64,000 bases of DNA, taken from positions 2,232,001 to 2,296,000 of the forward strand of contig JAHCVI010000003.1 in the NCBI GenBank assembly GCA_019096155.1, given 5' to 3'. The DNA is from Staphylotrichum longicolle (lineage: Eukaryota; Ascomycota; Sordariomycetes; Sordariales; Chaetomiaceae). Under the pieces are notes generated by a model, which had not been told where the DNA came from, did no database searches, and saw only the letters and a program-made list of their open reading frames with translations. Below are positions 1 to 10,663 of the stretch, one piece after another (position 1 is the first letter of the stretch; every line of letters starts with the position of its first letter). Position numbers and translations under genes: made by a program.

Positions 1-612
1 AAAAAGCAGAGGGTGGATGGAGGAGGAGCAGGCGGTGTGGGAAGAAAGGACAGGGAGAAAGAGAGAGCCAGGGAGAGCTGGGCCGGCCGGCCTGCGCAGC
101 AGAAACGCGCGTATCTGTCGACGCTCGCGCAGCAGGAGCTGGTCGGGCTTCTGATGGCGTGCTTGGAGGTCAATCCGGAATTGCCGATCTTCCCAGCTTC
201 GGTCGGTGGTGGTGGTGGTGAGCAAACGGCGACAACAACAACGACACCGAGGTCGCTGTTTGCCGGGACCACGACCGAAGGTTTATTTACGCGTGCCGAG
301 GCGCACCCGACGGGGCAGATCAATTTTGTGAGGAAGGGGGGGGGCAAGGGTGGGAAGGACAAGGGGCGGTCCGCGTCTGGGGGCAAGGGCAGCCAGAAGG
401 AGGATAGCCAGGAGAGGATGGAGGCGGATGAGGACGAGTTTGACCCGCTCGCGGCGCTGTGGCCCAGGGTGGGGATGGGCATGTATGCGCGGCTGTTGCC
501 GGATACGGAGGACGAGGTGCGGCTGGCGGATGCCGGGGATTATGAGGCGTTTAGTGTGATTGTGTATGATGATCGGGGGAGGAAGGTGGAGGAGAACGGG
601 ATGAAGGTCTGA
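1..612 (+). CDS. Conserved fungal hypothetical protein, C-terminal part
   Basis: The frame is open from the first base to a TGA at 610-612 and has no ATG before residue 40, so the start lies outside the window. About 203 residues are visible. A charged Lys/Arg/Glu stretch is followed by a helical segment around LVGLLMACLEVNPELPIF, then Gly/Thr-rich low-complexity sequence, a Lys/Gly-rich basic patch and an acidic tail that ends FSVIVYDDRGRKVEENG. The alternation of well-formed segments and low complexity suggests a nuclear or scaffold protein, but I do not recognise the family. A run of eight or nine G near base 337 lies inside the reading frame. Confidence 0.6.
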   Translation, partial: KKQRVDGGGAGGVGRKDREKERARESWAGRPAQQKRAYLSTLAQQELVGLLMACLEVNPELPIFPASVGGGGGEQTATTTTTPRSLFAGTTTEGLFTRAEAHPTGQINFVRKGGGKGGKDKGRSASGGKGSQKEDSQERMEADEDEFDPLAALWPRVGMGMYARLLPDTEDEVRLADAGDYEAFSVIVYDDRGRKVEENGMKV

Positions 613-769
613 TGGGGGCCGACCTCAGGGGTTGCTTTGAGGGGTTGACGAGCTTAGTTTGTTCGCGCAGTCTGGCACCTATGCCTGAGTATGGCATGTT
701 TTGCTGGCTGGCTTTCTGAAAGATTGGTCAACTTGAAGCTATGCTCGATCACGTGCTCAGAACGATCTG

Positions 770-2465
770 CTAACATCTCTTTGCCGTAAAATACCCAAGG
801 TCGCTTCTTGTGTCACCCTTCTCAAGCCCTGGCCTGCATATCAGTGCCCGAAATTCCTCTACCAGCGTCTCCTTGTTCGCCTGGGCTACCGAGAAGTTGC
901 CTGCCACTTGGTCGACAGCCGGGACAAGGCCCTTCTCGACGAGATAGCCTTCGTACCCGAGGGGATACTTGTTGAGCAGCTCTCGCATAGCCTCCTTTAC
1001 GCTGCGTTTGCCAAATCAGCGTTCTCGATGTCGAATAAAAGAAGAAGAAGAAGAAGAAGAAGAAGAAGAACGAGAAAGAAAAGGAGAAAGAAAAGGAAAG
1101 AAAAAAGGAGAAAGAAAAGGAGAAAGAAAAGGAGAAAGAAAAGGAGAAAGAAGAAGAGGAGAAAGAAAAGGAGAAAGAAAAGGAGAAGGAGAAGGAGAAA
1201 CCAACTACTCACAGGTTTCTCCAGCGAAGGTTTCCTTTATAGAGGGACGAGGCGTGAAGGTCGAAGCGGCTGGTACACTGTAAGTCTTGATGCGTGTGTT
1301 GCAAAGGTGCTCAACTCACATTGCATAGAGAGAGACCCGATCTTCAAACTCCTCGGTGGGCTGAGAGTTGCCGTGCCACGCTTTGTAGTATTCAGCGACA
1401 TAGTCACGGGCCAACCGGTGGCGAGTAGGCCACCAAGGTCCCATCTCGTCTGGGGGTTAAGTACAGTGTAAGTGGTGGATTGGTCTCAATTCCAGGGGGT
1501 AGGCTGCTTACACTCGTGGTGCGCATAGAGAGGGGTCGCGTCGAAAATGATGGGCCGGCCAGTGGCCTTGTCAACAGCCACGTTGCCCTGCCACATGTCC
1601 CCATGAACGAGCGTGGGGATCACAGTTCTTCCTTCGGTCTCCAGCGGCCGCAGAAGCCGAGGAATGACTCTGGTCATGAGACCTTCACGGAGCTGCTGCA
1701 TCTCTGCGTCCACTCCCTGTACTTTCTCCTCCATGTCAAAGATGTTGTCGAGGCCCTTTGAGAAGCACTCCTCCCACGTCTTGGAGACGGGGAATGTCTG
1801 GGGGTTTCGTCCGCCGTACATGGTGATGGGAAACCCGAACTCTCCTCCTGGCTTCGTTTCGCTGCGCCTGTGGAACTCGGCGACAAGCTCGGGGAAGCTC
1901 TTCAAGTCTGGGAGCTTGTTCACCTCAATGACCGTCTTCACGCCCTGGTCATCTTCTTCCTCCAGAAACTCTGTTGCAAATTGATAAAATCGGCAGAGAA
2001 AGAAGTACGTGTTGGGCGCTTCGGTATAAGCACCCCAGGCCACGGGCTCGACGATCAAGTCGGGCATGACGCTGTGAAGCAAGGACATGGCATAGTACTC
2101 AGCTGAAACCATATCTCTGCCTTGGTCAGACTGGAGAACCTGTTGAGACAAGTCAGACCAGGCAGGGTGAATGTTGCTGGGGTGTGTTACCTTCATAAGA
2201 ACGGCGTCGGGTCACCGGCTGCGTCCGTGGCGTCAATCTTGGCGGTTCTTGCCCAGTACGAGGAGCCGCTCTGGCGGATGCCATGGACTTGTGTCCCGGG
2301 GGGAAGTTCTGCAATGGGTCTGTCTGTGAGTAACTTCTAGCTCATGGGACATTGACCAAGCAGGGGGTGTATGGGCGCCTCACTGTCACGAACTCCCTCG
2401 TCCACGTATTGGATCAGGGATTCAGGAACGGGAATCTCCTCGTTCCACACAGATTTGTCCGTCAT
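770..2465 (-). CDS. Fructosamine-3-kinase-like protein, with a one-base frame break
   Basis: Members of the fructosamine/ketosamine kinase family (aminoglycoside-phosphotransferase fold) phosphorylate sugars on glycated proteins. Six exons fit family order: 2465-2384, 2323-2191, 2139-1512, 1449-1320, 1269-1213 and 1001-770. Visible motifs are the N-terminal WNEEIPVPESLIQYVDEGV, SGSSYWARTAKID (nucleotide-binding strand), VEPVAWGAY, the catalytic loop LVHGDMWQGNV, the metal-binding IIFDATPLYAHHE, and the C-terminal RFDLHASSLY and KYPLGYEGYLV. All junction phases agree except exon 2 to exon 3: exon 2 is one base short, so the frame meets TGA at 'TTC TTA TGA' (about 2195) just where the family has a Phe-Leu/Met-Lys strand. 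This is either a real one-base deletion (pseudogene) or an assembly error. The gene diverges from the NLR at 2828. Confidence 0.75.
1038..1200. repeat. Polypurine microsatellite inside a kinase intron
   Basis: About 160 bases of almost pure purine on the plus strand: a run of (GAA)n followed by repeats of an AAAGGAGAAAGA-like 12-bp unit. It lies wholly inside the last intron (1212-1002, minus strand) of the fructosamine kinase-like gene, so it forms a very long pyrimidine tract just upstream of the acceptor. It produces lysine/arginine-only or leucine/phenylalanine-only spurious frames on both strands. Confidence 0.9.
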
Positions 2466-2827
2466 GGTGACTGGAAGTCAATGGGTATCTTGTTCAACCG
2501 TTTTTGTTGAGCTGGCAGTGTTGCGGGATTCGGTCAAGGAACTCGCTCAGTCTGCGGATGTGGTGATCATGGATTCTCAGTTACCGTGCTTACAGAGACC
2601 AAGGCTGCCTGCGGCGCAGGCCATGCAATCACCCAGCAAGTAACCGCCAACAACCAACAAGCAGGTATGATTGGTTCCCTTAGGGTCTGTCGCAGCCTCG
2701 CCAATCTCCTACCCCTCACTTTACCATCACCCTTTGACACTCAACCAAAGCCGGTCAAGCTCTGGAGCCAACAGACACAGTTTGCTCGTCGCAGCCGCCG
2801 TTGTGCGGCTCGGTGCCAACCGCCCCC
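2466..2827. promoter_or_regulatory. Divergent promoter region, kinase and NLR
   Basis: A 362-bp gap between the two outward-facing start codons. It must hold both promoters. No TATA box or palindrome stands out; pyrimidine-rich stretches lie near 2700-2750, upstream of the NLR start. Confidence 0.4.
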
Positions 2828-5800
2828 ATGGACCCTTCCGCTGACAGAACCACCCCTGCCACCCCTCGCTCAGCGGCTAGATCATTCCTTTCCCACTCTT
2901 TCAGTTTGCAGAGAAAGAAAAGCGAGAACTTGGAGCCCAAGGGCCCACTGGGGCTCACCACCCTCTATGTCCCTGGACCAGAGCAGACAGTCGTGGCCGA
3001 TCTTGTGTTTGTCCACGGTCTGAATGGCGGGTCGTTCAGCACCTGGAGCAAGGAGAGTGACCCTGGTTGCTACTGGCCTCGGGAATGGCTTCCGATGGAG
3101 GATGGATTTGGCGATGTGCGAATCCACGCTTTCGGATACCCAGCTGCGGCGACTCGAGAGTCGGTCCTTAACATTCGGGATATCGCTCGGTCTCTACTTG
3201 CTGCAGTCCAAGACTCGCCGTTGATGAATCAGGGTAATCAGGTAAGACACTATATTCAGACTCCCTTTCGGAACCGGTTTGTGGCTGACATTTAGATAGC
3301 CCCCTTTGATCTTTGTTGCCCACAGCATGGGAGGCCTTGTCGTCAAGCAGGCTTATCTCCTTGGACGTCGGGAGCCCGGATTTAGAACAGTTGCGGACCG
3401 CGTCTGCTCGATCTTCTTCTTGGCAACACCTCACCAAGGCGCCAGCATCGCGCAGGTCCTGTCCCGCCTGACGACTGTGATCGGAACCCGCCCCTTTGTC
3501 GAGGACCTCTTTCCACAATCCCCCCTGATCCAGTCCCTCAGCGAAGACTTTCCACAAATCTGCGCTGATCTCGAGCTCTTCTCTTTCTACGAGACGAGAC
3601 CGATGTCGGTTGGAATCAACAAGATCCTCATCGTCGAAAAGTCGAGCGCAGTGATGAACCTGCCCAACGAGCGGCGGACCTTTCTCGAAGCGGACCATCG
3701 CAATGTGGCCATGTTTGCGATCCGAGAGGACCCCTCCTACGTGTCGGTGAGGAACGCTCTGGCCACTGTCGTTGCTTCCAAGAGACACCGTCGCCAGTCT
3801 CTGGAGCTTGCCAAAGGCGCAACAACATCGCGCGAAGATCGAAATTCCCTGAGTCGCTTCCTGGACGTGTACGGCGCCCCCGAGGATGATCTAATGACAC
3901 AAGAGTCGTTGAAGCTTCCCGGCTCTTGCGAGTGGCTGATCAACCACGAATGTTATCAGTCATGGAAAACCTCCCCGGACCCTGCTTTTCTGTGGCTCCA
4001 AGGGCGGCCTGGGGCTGGGAAGAGCGTCTTGTCCAGCCACATTGTCGACGACCTGCGCAGCCAAGCGCTTGACTGTCGTTTCTTCTTTTTCCAGGCAAGA
4101 GATACGGTCAAGTCGACGGTAACTAGATGCTTGCAGTCAATGGCGTGGCAGATGGCAATGCTGCATCCTGAGATACTGGACAAGATGAGAGATATGATAA
4201 CGGAGAGGAGAGACAACATGACGAACAGCTCCGAGTCCCGTTCTGTGTGGCAAAGGATATTTCTCGCTGGAATACTCAAGGTCAAACCGAGGAAACGCCA
4301 GTTCTGGGTCATCGACGCCATGGATGAGTGCACTGGTTCGAGCGACATGACGGTCTTTTTGACGCGGATTCAGGAGCATTGGCCTTTGTCGGTTCTCGTC
4401 ACGTCCAGAGACGCTGCGGAGAATCACAAACGCGGCACGAGCCGCAAGATCACCATCGAAAGCCATGCAATCTCGGAACAAGACAGCCTGCAGGATATTT
4501 CTCTTCTGCTAGAGGCCGATCTCCCATACTTGCCATGTCTCGCGTCGGACAGGTGGCCCACCCCTGAGAAGCTCGCCTCCGAGATTCTCGAGAGGTCAGC
4601 AGGGTGTTTTTTGTGGGCATCTCTCGTATGCTAGGAGCTCAGCCAGGTGACGAGCGAGAGAGAAATCACAGAAGTCATGAACAGCATTCCGTCCGACATG
4701 GACGCGCTCTACTGCGATATTCTCGCCCGAATGGAGACGGCTCGCTTTGGCAAGGAGACGACAAAAGCCATCCTCGCGTGGGCAGCGTATGCATTCCGGC
4801 CACTCCATTTGGCCGAGATGCAGACCGCCATTGAGATGGACATCGAGGACAAGATCAGCGATGTTCAGCGCGTCATATCGAGGTGTTGCGGGAGTCTGCT
4901 GTACGTCGACAAGTACGACAAGGTCCAACTGGTTCACTTGACAGCTCGGGAGTTCTTGACTCGTGGAGGGACAGAGTCAGAATTTGTCCTCACAACTACG
5001 TGCGCACATGGTCGATTGGCCCTTGCTTGTCTCAATTTCTTGCTGCAAAACTCGAAGAAATCACCAGCTGGCAAGCCAAGAAGACTCGAGTCTCTCGTTG
5101 GGAACGCCAACACCCCGTTGCTCGACTACGCATCCAGGTTTCTCTTCCAGCACCTCGACCACGCTGACCCGAACGAAGAAGAGCTGCTTCTGGTACTCTT
5201 CAACTTTTTGCAAACCCCAAGTCTGCCCAACTGGATTGAGTACATGGCTGCCAACGGGGATCTTCGTACCGTCCACAACGCCGGCAACACGATCAAGACT
5301 CTGCTCAGCCGGAGATCACAGCACCCACAGCCTGCTGACCGAAGCATTGCACCAGGTCAACAAAAGCTGGAGATCCTACGGAAATGGGGCGATGACTTGA
5401 CCCATGTGGTGCTCCGGTTTTCCGAGCGTCTGAGGCGGTTCCCGAAGATAATCCACCATCACATCGCCCCTTTCTGCCCCCCCGACTCGGCCATACGACA
5501 AGCGTTTGGTTGTTCCACGCGGGGCATCAGTGTGCACGGCTTGTCTCCCCATAGCTGGAATGACTGTTTGACTACGATTCGGTATGAAATGGATAGGAAT
5601 CCGGAACTTGTGGCGGCGGCCCCAGGCTACATCGCTGTTACCATTGATAGTGAGGAGGGGCAAATTCGGATCCACGACGACGCCATATTTGAGGAAATGC
5701 ACACCATACGCCATGTGGAATGGGTCCATCACATAGCTTTTGCAAAAAGTGGCAGGTATTTTGCCTCAGTGGGCAAGAACGCTGTCCGTGTCTGGTCTCC

Positions 5801-7733
5801 GTCCAACGGGTTGGAGTTGGTCTGTTTTCAGCTTCCGAGAATCGGCGCGAGCAAATGTGTGGCATTTGCGCAAGAGGATACCATCTTGCGCATTGCAACT
5901 GATTGGAACCAACTGATAGAGTGGGACATGGTATCCAACACCTTCATTCACGACGAGCCGGTGTCTTGGGAACTCGACCTGCCGAAGAGGATACGAGGGA
6001 GACAGCTGGAGGCGGCGTGGTTGAGCCCAGGCACAAATCTGCTGGCTGCGCTGTACACGGACCAGGGCCACGACATTGTCTTCTGGGACTGCGCCGAAAA
6101 GAGGTTTCACCACGTATACGAGCAAGACACAGAAGTAGTGCAGAGCTATGGCAGCACCCTTGGCGCCAGGGGCTGGCTGACGGTCTGCGCTGGCGTCCTC
6201 AGCCATGGGCCCGACAACCTCTTCGCAGCCACGTTCAGCAACGGACATCTCGTGGTGTTTGATCTCGACGCTGGCAAGCCCGTTGCCGTCAACATAGAGG
6301 AAATGTACAGCATAAAGTTGGCTTCGGCTCACGACGGCCGCACTCTCGTCGCCTTCGACACAGGGGAGCAGTTAACATTATACGAGTTCAAGACGCTCCG
6401 CCTGCTCTATCGTCGTTCTTTGGAGGCTACAGACATTTCGTATGGCTTTACCTTTACTGGCGACAACTTGCGCGTTGTCGAGATGTGCCTAAGGCAGTGG
6501 CGCGTCTGGGAGCCCCCTGTCCTTCGAACTGAGAGGAGTTCCGAGTGCAAGACTTTGCTTCCATTACCTGAACAAAGCAGGCTTGAGGACATAATCCAAC
6601 CAACCGTGACGAAAAAGGCGCAGCAGATTATTGCCATGACCTGCAGCCACGAATCCAACTTGGTCTTCTGTGCTCTGGGAGATGGTTCCGTTGTGGGCTA
6701 CGACATCTCTGGGCCAGAACCGCAGAAGGAGCTCCTCTTTGTCCATACAGTGCGTCCCAACCGTCCCAAATGGGAGACACAGGTCACTGTGCTGTCCTTC
6801 GACGACAGATCCAAGATCCTAGTGTGCGGCGACAGCTGGGATGGATTCACGGCCAGGACTGTCGTACGACGGCAGCAAAACCCTCAACGACCGGGCTTGG
6901 CGTGGAAGGTGGGCTCGCCTTTGGTCGACGTCCAAAGACGTCTAAATTACGAGCGCTTGTTGACACAGATCCTGCCGTCGTCAAACCATGAGAGGCTGCT
7001 CGTGGTCACAAAAGCTGACAGCACGCTCTGGGCGATGCCGCTCCTCGGTGAAGAAATGTCAGGGGGTTGGATCTCCCGGATAGAAACCGAGTGGATAGCT
7101 GGCAGCCATCGCTGGATATCCCGTGCTGGCACGGATTGTGGAGCAGAGGTTTTACTCAGAATCGGAGAGACAGGCAAGGACATTGGCGTATACGATTGGG
7201 CAACCCTCAGCCTGCTTCGCCTTATCCCTCTCTCCATCAGCGAGGACGTCAACCTCGTCCAGTTTGCCTGTTTGTCTCATCCCGACTATTTTGCAACAGA
7301 CGCGGTCAATCTGTCGGGCGTTGAAAGTCCCTTCGGAGGATGGACACATCCAGTCTTGCTATGGGACGACGAGGACTTTGGAGGCCCCTCCTCCCAACCC
7401 ATTTCCCCTCGCTGGGAGGTTATCAAGCTCATTCTGCCCTTCCGGATATCACACCTCATTGGTATATTTGGCCGACGTCTCGTATTCTACACCAGAGACT
7501 ACTGGATTGTTTCGTTTGAGGTGACTCCCCTTGGCTCACCCGAGGGCACGACTGTTGATGATGGCTCATTTGCACGGCACTTCTTTCTGCCCAACGATTG
7601 GAATGCATCGTATCACCCCAGCGATTCGCAGATTGAGATTGGGAGAAACGGCGAGATTATTATGGGCTATGGAGACGAGTTGGCCGTGATCAAGAGGGCG
7701 TTGGAGATTACTATCGAAGATGGAGGGATGTGA
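2828..7733 (+). pseudogene. NLR: alpha/beta-hydrolase, NACHT, WD40-like repeats; one in-frame stop
   Basis: Exons 2828-3241 and 3300-7733, both phase 0, encode about 1,615 residues interrupted by a single TAG at 4632-4634 (codon 583). The N-terminal hydrolase domain (SesB-like in fungal NLRs) has DLVFVHGLNGG and the nucleophile elbow FVAHSMGGLVVKQ, with LATPHQGAS after it. The NACHT NTPase has a P-loop GRPGAGKS at about residue 372 and a Walker B FWVIDAMDEC near 472. The winged-helix/arm region (FLWASLV, then MNSIPSDMDALY) spans the stop. The C-terminal half carries degenerate beta-propeller repeats, for example FAKSGRYFASVGKNAVRVWS. Such NLRs sense non-self and trigger cell death in fungi. 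The 1,028-residue frame after the stop is undamaged, so the break is recent, polymorphic or an error. ATG 2828 is chosen because the frame's 2801 start is TTG. Confidence 0.85.
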
Positions 7734-7914
7734 CAACCGCGGCAGTCCAGCAAGGTTGAAGCCTAATATGAGTCTGACGAGGAGACACTTACCTATCCTA
7801 TGAGGTATTGTGTTCACGTCACATGCTCCCAGAGCAGTTCAATTCCGTCCAAGGTAACATACCTAACCCAACGTACATGTAACTCCTCCTTCAGGGGCAA
7901 CAAACTGAACCCCA

Positions 7915-9429
7915 TCATTTCTCAGGAAAGTAAGCAGTCTCCGGAATATCCTCCAGCTCTGTGACCACGGTCTCGCTGGCGTTCCAGGGCTTCACATCCA
8001 GGAACTGCAGTTCCTGGCCGGGCAAGAGAAGCGGGACCTGAGAATGGAGCTGCTCCAGCGCCTGCGACACACGTTCCATGGCTCCCCTCTGCCGCCGGAA
8101 CTCCCTTGCGCGTTTGACCTTGTTGCCGATTCGCGACCCCAGCAGACCTGCCACTCGCTCGATCAAGGTGACTTCTGATGCGACCTCGAGCGACTTCTCC
8201 CGGATCTCACCGTTGCACTGGTCCAGCGCGTGCTTCATCTTCAGGAGCTGGCGGTTGTCGTCCGCCACGTTGGCAGTGGCTGACTGTGCATGGCGTTCCA
8301 GGACGTCGATCTCGCCCTTGACGTCCTCGGCCGCGACGATTTGCTGTTTGTACTCGGCGTTCTTGGACTTGCGGGTGGCGATCTCGGTCTCGTACTGTGT
8401 GATGCGGCTTTGGAGACTGCGCTTCTCGTCCTCCAGGTTGGCGACGTCTCTGACGCTCTGAGAGATCTGGTCATTCAAGTTGCTCACACTGGAGCGGATG
8501 GAGGTGATCTCGTCCTGGAGCTCGCTGACCCGGCCGAGCTTGTATCTAAGGCACACCAGATTAGTCTTCTATCAGCAACAGCTTCGCTTGCAACATTGGG
8601 TACCTACCCGGCAACACCAGCTCCGGCCGCAGTCAGGGCCAGAGACGCACCGCCCGTGAACGGGGCCGCAAGAACGCCAAAGATACTAAGACCCTGCGCG
8701 CAAAGAGAGATTGAGTGGTTAGCATTCAGCACTCCAGTTGGGGTTTCTCGTTGAGGCAGTATAACACTCTGGGGATCAACTCACCACACCAAGTGCAGCA
8801 TCTTCCTTCTTGCTCTGCCGCAATCTCTGCGCATTGGCAATTTCCACTTCCTTCTGCGAGATTTGACTCTCGAGCTCGGTCTTCCTGCGCCGCTTCGCCG
8901 CCGCCTCGGTGCTCTTCTGCGCGATCTCGGCCTCCTTTTGCGTGATCTGCCGCTTCGCGTCCAGGAGCAGGTACTCGCTTGTCTCGAGGGCGCTGCTGGC
9001 CTGGTTGGCCAGCACGGTGGCCTCGCTCTGGCACTGGGAGAGCTTCCCCCTGCTCTGCTCGACCTCCTGGCCGACGTCGAGCACGCTGCACTGGTACGCC
9101 ATGGTGCTCGTCAGCGCGCGGTCTGCCGCGCCCCGCGCGTCGACAAAGGACGAGGCGATGGACTGGAGAGAGTCTTGCAGCCAGGTCATCTGCGGCGCCA
9201 GATCGACGCTCGTCTCGGCGTTGGAGACATACTCGATCTGCTTGAGATACGAGCGCATTTGCAGGGCCGTGTGCTGGAGCTTGCTGTCGCTGGCCTTGAG
9301 GGCGGTGCGCACCTCGGAGACCTCGGAGCTCACGGACCGGCAAGCATTCTTCTCCAGCGTCGTGAGGCGCCGACGGGATGAGTCGAGGCTGACTTGGATG
9401 TCGGACACGGTACGGGACAGGTCCTCCAT
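7915..9429 (-). CDS. Coiled-coil protein with a central hydrophobic hairpin-like segment
   Basis: Exons 9429-8785, 8693-8608 and 8545-7915 give about 453 residues with consistent splice phases. The first and third exons encode long heptad-rich helices (for example SQISQKEVEIANAQRLRQSK and LNDQISQSVRDVANLEDEK). The small middle exon encodes a 29-residue glycine/alanine-rich hydrophobic stretch containing FGVLAAPFTGG and ALTAAGAGVAG. A helix-hydrophobic hairpin-helix layout is characteristic of the ClyA/HBL/XaxAB class of alpha-helical pore formers, but no sequence family is recognised and that role is inference; a membrane-tethered structural coiled coil is the alternative. ATG 9429 is the first in frame. 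A donor-like GTGAGC near 9512 leaves room for an upstream exon. It is convergent with the NLR (182 bp apart) and divergent from the next coiled-coil gene. Confidence 0.65.
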
Positions 9430-10663
9430 TGTATCCGTTAATCCTGCGAGGCTCAGCAGGCTCAATGCTAGAAGCTTTTGAAGGCGACGATTCAAACGTA
9501 ACGCCGCTCACGGCGCGTGAAGAAACCGACAGCAAGCACTGTCTGTCTCAAGGACTTGCGGAAGTACAAGGGAGTCTCGGCTTGGTTGGATAACCGCGGT
9601 GTACCTAGCTATTATTCTGTGGGACGAGGGCACATTGAGATTAGGTTGGCAGCAAGGGATGGTGCATTGGAACTGCTCTCCCCTCCTCCTACGGCGAGCC
9701 ATCAGCCATCGGCCATCCTTGAAGCACGCATCCAAGCCATCCGCTGAGACATTGCGGAACTGATATCGATTTGGGATGCGCTCGTCCAATCGCACGAGGC
9801 ACCAAACCCCCCGAATCTCGACTGACCATCAAGGGCCAAGGATGCAGCTGAATGCTGAATGCATGTCAAGCGAGTGGTCTGGAACTTTGGGCTCAGAGCC
9901 CCGATCTTGCTTTTACTCGCAGCCTTGTGCTGTTTACGAGCACCTGCATGGAGTGGTTGAGCCAAGAGGAGGACATAGCCTGAGAACGTGTGGCATGCCC
10001 AGAATGCGGCTGAATGCATGTTCAACGAATGGCCACGACTGCACTCGCAGCCTTGCGTTCTTTGTCAGGCACTTGAGATGCGGGGGTTCAGCCACGAGGA
10101 GGACATGTCCGACGACCTGCGGCATGCCAAGAATGACGGTGAGTGGATGTTCAGAGTCAGGGATATATGTCTGGAACTTTGAGTCTTCACTTCCAGGCCT
10201 GATCTATTCAGAGCCTTGTGCCATATTGCAGAAAAGTGCACAACGGAGGTTGTCTAGGCGCCGTCTAAGCCCCGGGCAAGCACGACATATCCGACAACTC
10301 GCGTCACGCAAGCCGACTGGAGGTTCATGACCAATAAATCTTGGATCCGAGGCTGGCCTTCACCGGCTACCCGGAACACCACCTAGGCTGGGGGGGGGGT
10401 TTGGCAAACAAGTTCCGAATCGGATAGTTTGCGGCTGTGATTGGGGACTGGATTGAATCGGGTGGTGTTGCTTGTCACATCTCATGTTTCTGGTTTCAAG
10501 AGCCGGGAGGTACTTGTTCTGTTTAAGATCCAGTCCTCGAGCCTGATGTTGAAGCCCCTGTTGACATTTTCTCAGTACTATCAACGCCTACGTTTCATCC
10601 CTAGACCTCCCGTGTCCAACCTTTCACGGGCTTCTATTGCTTGTCCGTTTTACTCCCGCCAAG
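9430..10663. promoter_or_regulatory. Divergent intergenic region between two coiled-coil genes
   Basis: About 1.2 kb separate the two outward starts. Most of 9846-10220 is a diverged tandem repeat (listed separately). A run of ten G lies at about 10390. The only frames are short and do not look like a conserved protein. Both promoters must lie here. Confidence 0.4.
9846..10220 (+). repeat. Diverged tandem repeats, period about 125-165 bp
   Basis: The blocks GGCATGCC(A/C)AGAATG, GCTGAATGCATGTT, CTCGCAGCCTTG and GAGGAGGACAT recur in the same order at about 9846-10008 and 10009-10134, and partly at 10135-10220. The copies differ by many substitutions and small indels, so they are old. They sit in the shared promoter of the coiled-coil pair. 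Confidence 0.65.

Noticed and set aside
908..1471. 187-codon Arg/Lys-rich frame
   Set aside because: Produced by the purine microsatellite inside an intron and antisense exons.
4607..4660. Intron that would remove the NLR stop codon
   Set aside because: GTATGC at 4627 has no acceptor at a workable distance that keeps the conserved NACHT-arm sequence; an intron of under 20 bases is not plausible.
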